From positions 9,420-73,419 of the forward strand of contig CAJUFO010000015.1 of the NCBI GenBank assembly GCA_910585615.1: a stretch of 64,000 nt of DNA, read 5' to 3'. Position 1 is the stretch's first letter. Each line of letters opens with the position of its first letter. The stretch is from an uncultured Acetatifactor sp. (GTDB taxonomy: Bacteria; Bacillota; Clostridia; Lachnospirales; Lachnospiraceae). A program made the translations under genes and the position numbers. The notes below the pieces were generated by a model. That model had not been told where the DNA came from, did no database searches, and worked only from the letters and a program-made list of their open reading frames with translations. Below are positions 25,567 to 34,200 of the stretch, in pieces.

Positions 25567-25995
25567 TTAATTTTTGTGGACCGCGCAGGTCTGGAAGCCC
25601 AGCGCCTCCCCGAAGAACCTGACCACTTCCTCCACCGCAGTCTCCACCTCCGACAGCCCGCCGGTTAGAATCAGGGAGCCGCAGAAGCGGTCCATGAAGC
25701 CAATCTGCACGTCCGCGCTCTTCATGGCCACATCGGCAGCCACCACCACGGCCTCCCAGGGGGTAAAGCGAATCAGGCCCAGGGACTCCCCTGTATGATC
25801 CTCGCCCTCGTGGATGCCGATGTGCAGTCCCAGGTTCTGGTAGACCTGGGGCTGGGGGGCGCTGATCACATGGGCCAGGCACACCTCTTTGCCGGGGATG
25901 CGCAGCCTGGTCAGGCGCAGCCGTTTCCCCTTCAGTTGTTCGTAATCCTTATGGAAGAGCTTTTCCAGCAGCTCCCTCTGTGTGATGCGGGCCAT
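25567..25995 (-). CDS. EutS/PduU-type microcompartment shell protein (extended)
   Basis: A 142-residue BMC-domain protein of the circularly permuted EutS/PduU type: KEVCLAHVISAPQPQVYQNLGL, then AVVVAADVAMKSADVQIGFMDRF, then GSLILTGGLSEVETAVEEVVRFF. It is about 25 residues longer than EutS because of an N-terminal Lys/Arg-rich extension. Such proteins form hexagonal tiles of the protein shell around enzymes with toxic or volatile aldehyde intermediates. It differs clearly from the neighbouring shell gene, so the two may form mixed or separate tiles. Confidence 0.88.
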   Translation of the reverse strand: MARITQRELLEKLFHKDYEQLKGKRLRLTRLRIPGKEVCLAHVISAPQPQVYQNLGLHIGIHEGEDHTGESLGLIRFTPWEAVVVAADVAMKSADVQIGFMDRFCGSLILTGGLSEVETAVEEVVRFFGEALGFQTCAVHKN

Positions 25996-26006
25996 AGTCG
26001 CGCTCC

Positions 26007-26372
26007 CTATCTCTTCGTGATTTTGCAGACCACGTATTCCAGCGTGTCACGGAAATAATCCACGATTTCGGTCATGGCGGACATGACGTCCGAAATCTCC
26101 CCCGTGATGATCAGCGTCCCCGTGAACCGGTCCGCGAAGCCCAGGTAGACATTCCCGCTCTTCACCGCGATGTCCGAGGCGATGACAGCCGATTCCGGCG
26201 GCGTCATGTTCATGATGCCGATGGCGGACGACTGATAATCCACCTGGGGGTTCAGCCCCAGCTTCTGATATATGACCGGCGCCGGGCCGCCCATCACATG
26301 GGCGAAGGTGATTTCCTTGCCAGCCACGGTCTCCTGTACGATTCTGATCCGTTCTTCCTGTCCATCTGCCAT
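26007..26372 (-). CDS. eutS: EutS-type microcompartment shell protein
   Basis: A 121-residue BMC shell protein with the permuted EutS order: RIRIVQETVAGKEITFAHVM at the N terminus (forming the beta-barrel cap in EutS), then AVIASDIAVKSGNVYLGFADRF and GTLIITGEISDVMSAMTEIV. The length matches EutS (about 111-116). It is the first gene of the three-gene operon. About 270 bases with no other gene separate it from the divergent PRPP synthetase gene. Confidence 0.9.
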   Translation of the reverse strand: MADGQEERIRIVQETVAGKEITFAHVMGGPAPVIYQKLGLNPQVDYQSSAIGIMNMTPPESAVIASDIAVKSGNVYLGFADRFTGTLIITGEISDVMSAMTEIVDYFRDTLEYVVCKITKR

Positions 26373-26644
26373 CTGTCGATTCCATTCCTTCCCTGGGTTC
26401 TGCTGTACGCATTGATAATGATGCTCTTCCTAAATCATACTATCAGGGGAATTCCCTGTCAAGCGCAAATCCGGTCTTGGACAGCGGAGTGGGCAGCGGA
26501 TCAGCAGGGGCTTGAAGGAACAAAAGAGATGAGAGGTGGAAATAGTAAGAAATGTAGACCTCAGGGCTTGTAAACCGCAGGAAAATATTATACACTGGTA
26601 GTGGTTACCATGACAACTTTCGATTACGGTAGAAGGAGGGAGAC

Positions 26645-27769
26645 ATGAGTCGATTGGCAAGCCATTCCATCCCCATTGTGCTGATTCCCCTGTACGGGAC
26701 AGAGGAGCTGGCGGGCAAGATTGAATATTATCTGCGGGAGACTTATAACAAAGAGGAATGCCATGTGGTGAATTCCCAGATTGTCCGTTTTTCCACAGGC
26801 GACGCGAAGGCGGTGCTGGAGGAGACGGTCCGCGGCGCGGACGTGTATATCCTGATGGATGTGGGGAATTATTCCTGCAGCTATGAGATGTATGGACAGA
26901 GAGTGCCCATGTCGCCGGACGAGCATTTCCAGAACCTGAAAAGGACTGTCTCTGCCATCGGCGGAAAGGCATACCGGGTCAATGTCATCTCGCCCCTTCT
27001 CTATGCCAGCCGCCAGGACAGGCGGATTTCCAGAGAGTCCCTGGACTGCGCCATGGCCCTGCGGGAGCTGGAAAACATCGGCGTGAAGAACATCACGGCC
27101 TTCGACGTCCACGACAACAGGGTGGCCAATGCGGTCCCCTACAATGGCTTCGACGACCTCTTTCCGATTTATCAGGTAATCAAGGCAATCAAGCGCAATT
27201 ATGCTGACGTAAAATTCTGTGAGGATAATTCGCTGTTCATCTCCCCCGACCTAGGGGCCACTACGCGGAATTTTAAATATACCAACGAGCTGGGGCTGGA
27301 CATGGGGATTTTCTATAAGAGGAGATCCAGGACAAAGGTGGTGGGCGGAAACTATGTGGTGGACGTCCATAAGTACATCGGCCCCAGCGTGAAGAACAAG
27401 GACGTGTTCATCGTGGACGATATGATCTGCTCCGGCACCACCATGCTGGACGTGGCCAAATACTGCAAGAAGCAGGGGGCCAGGCGGGTCTTTGCGGCGG
27501 CCACCTTCGCCCTGTTCACGGAAGGAATCCAGCGCTTCGACGAGGCCTACCGCAAGAAGGTGCTGGAGGCGGTGTTCATCACGAATGCGTCTTACCGCAG
27601 GGAGGAGATTCGCAACGCCCCCTGGTACCGAGAGGTGGACATCACGAAATACATCGCGATCTACATCCACTCCGTCAATGCGGGAGAGTCCATCTCCAAG
27701 CTTCTGGATCCCCATGAGAAAATCCATAACCTTCTGAGCAGAAGCGATGAGGACTGTGGAGAGCATTGA
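26645..27769 (+). CDS. prs: Ribose-phosphate pyrophosphokinase
   Basis: A 374-residue PRPP synthetase that transfers pyrophosphate from ATP to ribose 5-phosphate, feeding nucleotide, His and Trp synthesis. Motifs seen: SQIVRFSTGD, the conserved AFDVHDNRVANAVP segment in the place of DLHxxQIQGFF, and the PRPP-binding loop VFIVDDMICSGTTM. It is about 55 residues longer than the classic enzyme, because of longer loops and a C-terminal extension, as in other clostridial long forms. GAAGGAGGG precedes the start. A strong hairpin terminator follows and also serves the convergent antiporter gene. Confidence 0.9.
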   Translation: MSRLASHSIPIVLIPLYGTEELAGKIEYYLRETYNKEECHVVNSQIVRFSTGDAKAVLEETVRGADVYILMDVGNYSCSYEMYGQRVPMSPDEHFQNLKRTVSAIGGKAYRVNVISPLLYASRQDRRISRESLDCAMALRELENIGVKNITAFDVHDNRVANAVPYNGFDDLFPIYQVIKAIKRNYADVKFCEDNSLFISPDLGATTRNFKYTNELGLDMGIFYKRRSRTKVVGGNYVVDVHKYIGPSVKNKDVFIVDDMICSGTTMLDVAKYCKKQGARRVFAAATFALFTEGIQRFDEAYRKKVLEAVFITNASYRREEIRNAPWYREVDITKYIAIYIHSVNAGESISKLLDPHEKIHNLLSRSDEDCGEH

Positions 27770-27828
27770 GCCCGTTGACCCGAGACGAACCGATTGGGAG
27801 GGGAAAGCCCACGGGCCTGCGCATGAAA

Positions 27829-27858
27829 AAGGAGCGGCTGCCTAAGCGGCCGCTCCTT
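27829..27858. terminator. Bidirectional terminator
   Basis: AAGGAGCGGC and GCCGCTCCTT form a perfect 10-bp stem with a 10-base loop. It lies between prs and the antiporter gene and overlaps the last codons of the latter. Short A and T runs flank it, so it can act on both strands. Confidence 0.75.
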
Positions 27859-29026
27859 CTTTGTCTTTCGTGTACAACAGCTTCAGTATGATCGGCGTGG
27901 AGATGCTGGATACGACAATCAGCAGAATCACCGCCGTGAAGTACTCCGACGTCAGCAGCCCCACCGACAGCCCCTTCTGGGCCACAATCAGCGCTACCTC
28001 GCCTCTGGTCATCATGCCAACGCCGATTTTGAGGCTGTCCTGGAAGCGGAACCGGCAGAGCTTCGCCATCAGGCCGCAGCCGATAATCTTGGTGATCAGC
28101 GCCACGATGACGAACCCTGCGGAGAACAGCAGCAGCCCTGCACTGACATTGTCGATGCTGGTCTTCAGGCCGATGCTGGCAAAGAACACCGGCCCGAAGA
28201 TGATATAGGAGCTGACCTCCATCTTCCGGTCTATGTAGGAGGAGTCCTGGATGGAGCACAGGACGATGCCTGCCACATAGGCACCGGTGATGTCCGCGAT
28301 TCCAAAGTATTTTTCCGCCGCGTAGGCGAAGAAGAAGCACAGCGCCAGGCCCAGGATGGGAATCCTCTGGGTGTGGGGATAGCGCTCGTCAAGCTTCTTG
28401 AAGACCTTGTAGACGATGAAGCCCACCACCAGCGCCATGATGAAGAACAGCACCGTGGAGAGCACCACGCTTCCGGGGTTGGACTCCGGATTCTTGAAGC
28501 CGATGACGAAGGTCAGCACGATGATGCCGATGACGTCGTCGATAATGGCGGCGCTCAGGATGGTGGTGCCCACCTTGCCTTTGAGCTTCCCCATCTCCTT
28601 CAGGGACTGTACCGTGATGCTGACGCTGGTAGCCGTCATGATGACGCCCATGAAGACGGCCTTATAGAATTCCTCGGAGCCCCAGGGAGCCGCGCCGTAG
28701 AAGCCCATGTAAAGGAGCGCCCCTCCGATCAGGGGCACGAACACGCCGGAGCAGGCAATCAGGAGGGCTACAGGCCCTGTCTTCATCAGCTCCTTCAGGT
28801 TCGTCTCCAGCCCTGCGGAGAACATCAAAAGCACTACGCCGATTTCCGCCATTCGGGTCAGGAAGTCCGACTGCTGCACCAGGCCCAACAGGCTCGGGCC
28901 AATCAGGAGCCCTGCGATGATTTCCCCCACCACCTGGGGGGCCTTGCACTTTCTTGCCAGTATGCCGAAAAGCTTCGCGAAGATGATGATGATTGCCAGA
29001 TCCTTGAAAATGGTGTATGTTTCCAT
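27842..29026 (-). CDS. Cation:proton antiporter (CPA2/KefB-like)
   Basis: A 394-residue membrane protein with 11 to 12 hydrophobic segments. It has the CPA2 markers: PQVVGEIIAGLLIGPSLLG near the N terminus, FSAGLETNLKEL, ATSVSITVQSLKEMGKL, and SAAIIDDVIGIIVL with the paired Asp residues of the ion-binding site. It lacks the C-terminal TrkA-N/RCK domains of full KefB/KefC proteins, so it is a minimal Na+ or K+/H+ exchanger. AAAGGACT precedes the start. Confidence 0.9.
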   Translation of the reverse strand: METYTIFKDLAIIIIFAKLFGILARKCKAPQVVGEIIAGLLIGPSLLGLVQQSDFLTRMAEIGVVLLMFSAGLETNLKELMKTGPVALLIACSGVFVPLIGGALLYMGFYGAAPWGSEEFYKAVFMGVIMTATSVSITVQSLKEMGKLKGKVGTTILSAAIIDDVIGIIVLTFVIGFKNPESNPGSVVLSTVLFFIMALVVGFIVYKVFKKLDERYPHTQRIPILGLALCFFFAYAAEKYFGIADITGAYVAGIVLCSIQDSSYIDRKMEVSSYIIFGPVFFASIGLKTSIDNVSAGLLLFSAGFVIVALITKIIGCGLMAKLCRFRFQDSLKIGVGMMTRGEVALIVAQKGLSVGLLTSEYFTAVILLIVVSSISTPIILKLLYTKDKEGAAA

Positions 29027-29179
29027 AGTCCTTTCACTCTTTCCGTGTGGTTTATGGGAGGAGCTGCCGCTCGCTCCATCTCAAAAAATTATAGCACAAA
29101 TTTTGGGTCAGTAAAGGGATATTTTGCACAATAGAAAAGCTTATTTTTATAAAAAATAGTCTAAAAGGAGGAGACAGGG

Positions 29180-29950
29180 ATGATTCATGAGATGATATCG
29201 GCGAAAAATGCCGCAGGGCTGTTCGCGGGCTGGCAGGAGACCATGGTGTGGTCCTGTCTGCAGGGCGTGATGGGAAAGGTATACGGAGACGCCGTGGAGG
29301 ATCCCGTATCCGCGGTGGCTTTTCTGGGGGATTTCTGCTTCTTCGCGGGGAGGCCGGACAGGGAACTGATTCTGGAGGCGCCGGAGCTGGAGGCTCGGGA
29401 TTTCCTGATTATGACGCCAAGAGACGAGGGCTGGGCGGAGCTGATTGAGGACTGCCATGGGACGGATGTGCGGAAGCGCCTCCGCTATGCCATAAAGAAG
29501 GAGCCGGACGTCTTTGACAGGGAAAAGCTGCGGGCCGCGGTGGAGAACCTGCCGGAGGGCTATGAACTGCAGGAGATGGATGAGGGGCTGTTCCTGCGCT
29601 GCCGGGAGATTCCCTGGTGCAGAGACTGGGTAGCGCTGTACCGGGATTACGCCCATTATCGGGAGCATGGGCTGGGAGCCGTCATCCTGAGGGACGGCCA
29701 GCCGGTTTCCGGGGCCTCCTCCTATTCCGGCTATCTGGGCGGCATCGAGATTGAAATCGACACCAGGGCGGACTACAGGAGGCGGGGGCTGGCCTATGTC
29801 TGCGGGGCGAAGCTGATACTGGACTGCCTGGAGCGGGGGTGGTATCCCAGCTGGGACGCACAGAACCTGTGGTCCGTGGCCCTGGCGGAGAAGCTGGGAT
29901 ACCATTTTGACTGTGAATATGTAGTCTATGAGTGGAACGGACAGTCCTGA
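29180..29950 (+). CDS. GNAT-family N-acetyltransferase (GNAT_acetyltran type)
   Basis: A 256-residue acetyltransferase-like protein. The C-terminal half carries the acetyl-CoA fold: GIEIEIDTRADYRRRGLA (the pyrophosphate-binding R-x-x-G region) and YPSWDAQNLWSVALAEKLGY, typical of the PF12746-like branch that includes ZmaR. The N-terminal half is a degenerate GNAT repeat. AAGGAGGAG lies 8 bases before the ATG. The substrate is unknown. It is a single-gene unit between two intergenic regions. Confidence 0.8.
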   Translation: MIHEMISAKNAAGLFAGWQETMVWSCLQGVMGKVYGDAVEDPVSAVAFLGDFCFFAGRPDRELILEAPELEARDFLIMTPRDEGWAELIEDCHGTDVRKRLRYAIKKEPDVFDREKLRAAVENLPEGYELQEMDEGLFLRCREIPWCRDWVALYRDYAHYREHGLGAVILRDGQPVSGASSYSGYLGGIEIEIDTRADYRRRGLAYVCGAKLILDCLERGWYPSWDAQNLWSVALAEKLGYHFDCEYVVYEWNGQS

Positions 29951-30464
29951 GAGCTGCCTGGCCCGCCGTATCTCCGGAAATCCGGCAGGGAAGGCAGGGG
30001 GATGGGGTTCATATACATCCCCTTGAAACGGTATTCCGCATTCTTGAGGACGAACTGGTTTGAGGGGCCGCTCGGGCTTGCGCTGGCAGTGTGACCGGAA
30101 AGCCCGCTGTGGTTTGACAGGTATGTTTCTAACATGTTATTTTGATGTTTTTTATCACATCCAACTGGAAATTGGACAGATGGCCAGGGCGGCGTATTAA
30201 AAAGGCACATACAAATAAATAAAAATAAGACAAGGAATTTTACGCGAAAAATATTGATATATCCGGAAAACAAGGGGTTTCAAGTATTTTTAAAATAAAT
30301 AAAATCAATGATAATACTTAAATAGATACTTGCGGCGGGATGAAATCTGTGTTATCATTTTAAAATCGGCATCGCACTTACATAACCGGCGGGCGCAGCA
30401 AAATCGGCAGAGCAGCCCAGGCCTGCGCGCGGTGCAAGAGCACAGAGAGGAAAGGACACAGAAT
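29951..30464. other. Intergenic region upstream of the leuA fusion gene
   Basis: These 514 bases carry no convincing gene. A hairpin GGGGATG/CATCCCC lies at about 29998-30022, and AT-rich sequence fills 30120-30320. An antisense frame (29926-30273) lacks a ribosome site and is not accepted. I looked for a T-box (GGGTGGTACC-type) leucine leader and a Leu-rich leader peptide and saw neither. The promoter is given separately. Confidence 0.5.
30330..30358 (+). promoter_or_regulatory. Promoter for the leuA-AraC fusion gene
   Basis: TTGCGG (30330-30335) and TATCAT (30353-30358) are 17 bp apart, giving a 5' leader of about 100 bases before the ATG at 30465. AT-rich sequence upstream would favour polymerase binding. 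Confidence 0.55.
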
Positions 30465-32468
30465 ATGAATAAGACCGCAATCAGCCAGAAATACGGCAAA
30501 ACTTACCATATGCCCCCGGAGGTGACCTACGACTGGGTGAAGAAGGACGCCATAGAGAAGCCCCCGGTGTGGTGCAGCGTGGATCTGAGGGACGGCAACC
30601 AGGCCCTGATCGACCCCATGCCCCTGGAGGATAAGCTGGAGTTCTTCAAGCTCCTGGTAGACATCGGCTTCAAGGAGATAGAGGTGGGCTTCCCGGCCTC
30701 CTCGGACACGGAGTACAATTTCATCCGGGCACTGATCGAGAGGGACATGATTCCCGACGACGTGACCATACAGGTGCTGACCCAGGCCAGGGAGCATATC
30801 ATCCGCAAGACCTTCGAGGCGGTGAAGGGGGCTCCCCACGCGGTGGTGCACCTCTATAATTCTACCTCCGTAGAACAGCGGGAGCAGGTCTTCAAAAAGG
30901 ATAAAGCGGCTATCAAGCAGTTGGCCGTGGACGGCGCGAAGCTGTTAAAGGAGATGGCGGAGGAGACGGACGGCAGCTTTACCTTCGAGTATAGCCCGGA
31001 GAGCTTCTCCCAGACCGAGCCGGAGTACGCCCTGGAGGTCTGCAACGCGGTGCTGGACGTATGGCAGCCGGACGCTGACCACAAGTCCATAATCAATCTG
31101 CCCAGCACGGTGCAGGTGGCCATGCCCCATGTCTTTGCCTGCCAGATAGAATATATGCACAAGCATCTGAAATACCGGGAGAACGTAGTTTTGAGCGTCC
31201 ATCCCCACAACGACCGGGGCTGCGGCGTCAGCGACGCGGAGTTCGGCATCCTGGCCGGGGCGGACCGGGTGGAGGGGACGCTGTTCGGCAACGGAGAGCG
31301 CACGGGAAACGTGGACATCGTCACCGTGGCGGTGAACATGATGTGCCACGGCGTGGACAGCGGCCTGGACTTCTCCCATATCATGGAGGTGCGGGAGGCC
31401 TATGAGCGGTTCACGGGCATGAAAGTCCACGAGAGGGTGCCCTATGCGGGAGACCTGGTGTTCACGGCCTTCTCCGGCTCCCATCAGGATGCCATCAGCA
31501 AGGGCATGAACTGGCTGAAGGAGGGCAGGAGCGGGAACCGCTGGGACGTGCCTTATCTGCCCATCGACCCGAAGGACGTGGGCCGGGAGTACGAGTCCGA
31601 TGTCATCCGGATCAACAGCGTCTCCGGCAAGGGCGGCGTGGCCTTTGTGCTGAAGCAGCAGTTCGGCTTCTCCCTGCCGGCGGCCATGAAGGAGGAAGTG
31701 GGGTATCTCATCAAGGGCGTGTCCGACAGACGGCATCAGGAGCTGCACCCCTCGGAGATTTACGCCATCTTCGAGGAGAACTACATCAATCTGCAGAACG
31801 TGTTCTCCATCCCCGAGTGCCATTTCCGGCAGGAGAAGGGCATCCAGGCGGAGGTGACCATAGAGCTGAACGGGGACAGGCGGCTCATCCGGGCAGGGGG
31901 CAACGGGCGTCTGGACGCGGTGAGCAATGCCATCAAGACCTACCTGGGCGTCAGCTACCAGCTGGCGGTGTATGAGGAGCATGCCATCTCCAAGGGCTCC
32001 AGCTCCAGGGCAGCGGCCTATGTGGCGATCCTGTGCGGTGGGAAGCACTACTGGGGCGTAGGCGTAGACGAGGACATCATCAAGGCCTCCATCGCGGCCC
32101 TGGCCTCCGCCGCCAACAAGCTGGCTGTGGAGCAGCACATCACCGAGGGGCGGGAGGAGCGGATCGTGGAGATCATCAGCTTCATCAAGAATGACTACAT
32201 GAATGTAACATTGGACACCCTGTCCGAGGAGTTCCACCTCTCCAAGCCTTACCTGTCCAAGTACATCAAGGAGAAGGCGGGCATGACCTTCCAGGAGGCT
32301 GTGCGCAAGGAGCGCATGAAGAAGGCCAGGACGCTGCTGCGGGAGACGGATCAGACCGTGGAGACCGTGGCCGCGGAGGTGGGGTATGAGAACGTGGAGC
32401 ACTTCAACCGCCTGTTCAAGAAGAATTACGGGCTGACGCCGGTGCAGTATCGGAAGCAGGAGGGATAG
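30465..32468 (+). CDS. leuA: 2-isopropylmalate synthase fused to an AraC DNA-binding domain
   Basis: A 667-residue protein. Residues 1 to about 430 form the DRE-TIM metallolyase domain of alpha-isopropylmalate synthase (SVDLRDGNQAL at 38-48, SVHPHNDRGCGVSDAE with metal-binding His residues, GTLFGNGERTGNVD), the first step of leucine synthesis. Residues about 440-560 form the LeuA dimerisation/regulatory domain. The last 100 residues are an AraC-type double HTH (HLSKPYLSKYIKEKAGM and AAEVGYENVEHFNRLFKKNYG, ending LTPVQYRKQ). Normal type 2 enzymes end near 560. The frame is continuous with no stop at the junction. ATG 30465 is chosen for AGAGAGGAAAGG upstream. It may bind DNA in response to leucine or substrate; that is inference. 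Confidence 0.9.
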   Translation: MNKTAISQKYGKTYHMPPEVTYDWVKKDAIEKPPVWCSVDLRDGNQALIDPMPLEDKLEFFKLLVDIGFKEIEVGFPASSDTEYNFIRALIERDMIPDDVTIQVLTQAREHIIRKTFEAVKGAPHAVVHLYNSTSVEQREQVFKKDKAAIKQLAVDGAKLLKEMAEETDGSFTFEYSPESFSQTEPEYALEVCNAVLDVWQPDADHKSIINLPSTVQVAMPHVFACQIEYMHKHLKYRENVVLSVHPHNDRGCGVSDAEFGILAGADRVEGTLFGNGERTGNVDIVTVAVNMMCHGVDSGLDFSHIMEVREAYERFTGMKVHERVPYAGDLVFTAFSGSHQDAISKGMNWLKEGRSGNRWDVPYLPIDPKDVGREYESDVIRINSVSGKGGVAFVLKQQFGFSLPAAMKEEVGYLIKGVSDRRHQELHPSEIYAIFEENYINLQNVFSIPECHFRQEKGIQAEVTIELNGDRRLIRAGGNGRLDAVSNAIKTYLGVSYQLAVYEEHAISKGSSSRAAAYVAILCGGKHYWGVGVDEDIIKASIAALASAANKLAVEQHITEGREERIVEIISFIKNDYMNVTLDTLSEEFHLSKPYLSKYIKEKAGMTFQEAVRKERMKKARTLLRETDQTVETVAAEVGYENVEHFNRLFKKNYGLTPVQYRKQEG

Positions 32469-32535
32469 GAAGCGGCCGCCCGCATGGACTGTCCGCGCCG
32501 GGAGGGGCGGATGGGATATGCGGGCGGCCGGTGTA

Positions 32536-34046
32536 CTACACAGTCACTTCCATGATCTGTCGGTTCCCATATGCTATCTCCGCGATGCCTGTCTGCTTGT
32601 GCTTGTTGAAGCTGAAGCTCAGCAGATAGCCCCGCTGCAGGCCATATGTCTCCAGATACTCGAACAATTGCTTTTCGCCCCGCTGCAGATACGCCTGCCC
32701 ATACCACAGCTTCAGCTCGATTACGAACTGCTGCCCACGGAAATCGACGATGACATCCGTCCTGGTTTTGTCCCGGGTCTGGGCTTCTATATAATAGTTC
32801 CCCGCACCGTTATATCCTCAAAATACTGATAGAATTTCTGCATGACCAAATCCATCTGCAGCATGCCCTGTACAATGAACTGGCTTTTGGCATCTGGTGG
32901 ATTCAGTTCATTATGCCCTTCCGATTCCGCAAGGAACAGATTGTACAGCTTTGTCTCGAACAATCTGTTCGCGATGGAGACGAAGCCATTGTCTTCCTTC
33001 AGGAACCCGAACATGCATCCGATGCTGGCGAAACGGCTGTCGATTTCAAAGGTATATTTCGTGCCGCGGAACAGGATATAGCTGATTTTCTCCTTTAGGT
33101 CGGGATATTCGTCCAGCTTCTTTACCATATCCTCGAACAGCGTATTCGGCTCTTTCAGGAACAGGCGGATGGCTGCCAGCAGCCCCTCCTTTGTCCAGAC
33201 ATCCCTGCGGGGGATGGAGTCCGTCTCCGGAATCCGCTCGTCCAGCAGCTTGCAGAGACGGGACACCATATAGGGATACCCGTCAGTATAATCGAAAATC
33301 ATCCGGCTCATGGCAGCAATATCCATTCCGGTATGGCGCGCGGACTCATATTCCCGGAGCATTCCGGCGATATCCTCCGGGTGGAAGCGCATGTCCATGG
33401 TAAAATCGTCGGCAATGTTCCAGGGACTGTTGTAGCGATGCTCGCCGCCGTTTTGTCCCTTTAGCCGCAGGTTTTTGACATTATACACGCCGACCAGGAT
33501 TACGGACCGGAAGGTGGGCGTCAGCTCACGGTTCAGGTATAGATCCCGCAGTTGCCCCAGAAAATCCACGAAAATCTGATTGTTGCAGGCATTGTCCACT
33601 TCATCTATGATCAGGATCATCGGCTTGGGAGAGTGAGCGCACAAAAGGCTGATGTCGTCAAACATGTCCGTCAGATCCAGAGGCCTGTGAAGGTCCGCTG
33701 CTCTGGCGGCTAAGATATCCATATATTCAGGCCAAGGCTCCTGCTGTCCCTGGATGGCAAGGGACTGCTGCATCCGGCTGATGAACGCGCGGCAGAATGT
33801 GTCCTCGTCCCTGAACTTGGCGGCACTCATGCGCTGGAAGCTCAACGAAAAGACCATGTAGCGTTCTGCCAGCAGCCTGGACAGGCCGTAGATGACAGTC
33901 GATTTTCCGTATTGCCTTGCGCGGTTTATGCAGAAATACCTGCCCGCATCCACCATCCGGGCAATCTGCTCCAGTCTGCCGCTCAAATCTACCATATAAT
34001 GCTTTGCCGGAAAGCAGATACCGGTTGTATTGAATGTTTTGCCCAT
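32536..34046 (-). pseudogene. AAA-ATPase/PD-(D/E)XK protein, broken by deletion
   Basis: The main frame runs from ATG 34046 and reads like the neighbouring intact paralogue: TTGICFPAKHYMVDLS, Walker A region RARQYGKST, Walker B LIIDEVD, and the conserved NSPWNIADDFTMDM. It ends prematurely after KFYQYFED at about 32787. The expected nuclease part continues in another frame as GNYYIEAQTRDKTRTDVIVD, VIELKLWYGQAYLQRG and a proper stop at 32536. Against the paralogue, about 30 residues between FED and NGAGNYY are missing, so a deletion shifted the frame. The ATPase half could still be made without its nuclease domain. The longer GTG start at 34058 sits on its own ribosome site and is not used here. 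Confidence 0.85.
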
Positions 34047-34200
34047 GTCTGTGCGCACCTCCGGGAATCCTTTCCTTTCATTTTACATGTCTGGGCGTCT
34101 GTTTGCAAGGATTATTGAAGAGAAGCGCCGCCCGCACCGGTTGCCAACGGCTGGCGGATATGGTAAGCTATAAGGGCATACCGGGAAAGGGGGCGGATTC

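Noticed and set aside
29926..30273. Antisense open frame of 115 codons upstream of the leuA fusion
   Set aside because: No ribosome site, composition changes along the frame, and it overlaps the GNAT gene end and AT-rich promoter sequence.
29951..30464. Possible leucine T-box or leader-peptide attenuator
   Set aside because: No T-box core, no run of Leu codons with a following terminator/antiterminator pair could be found.
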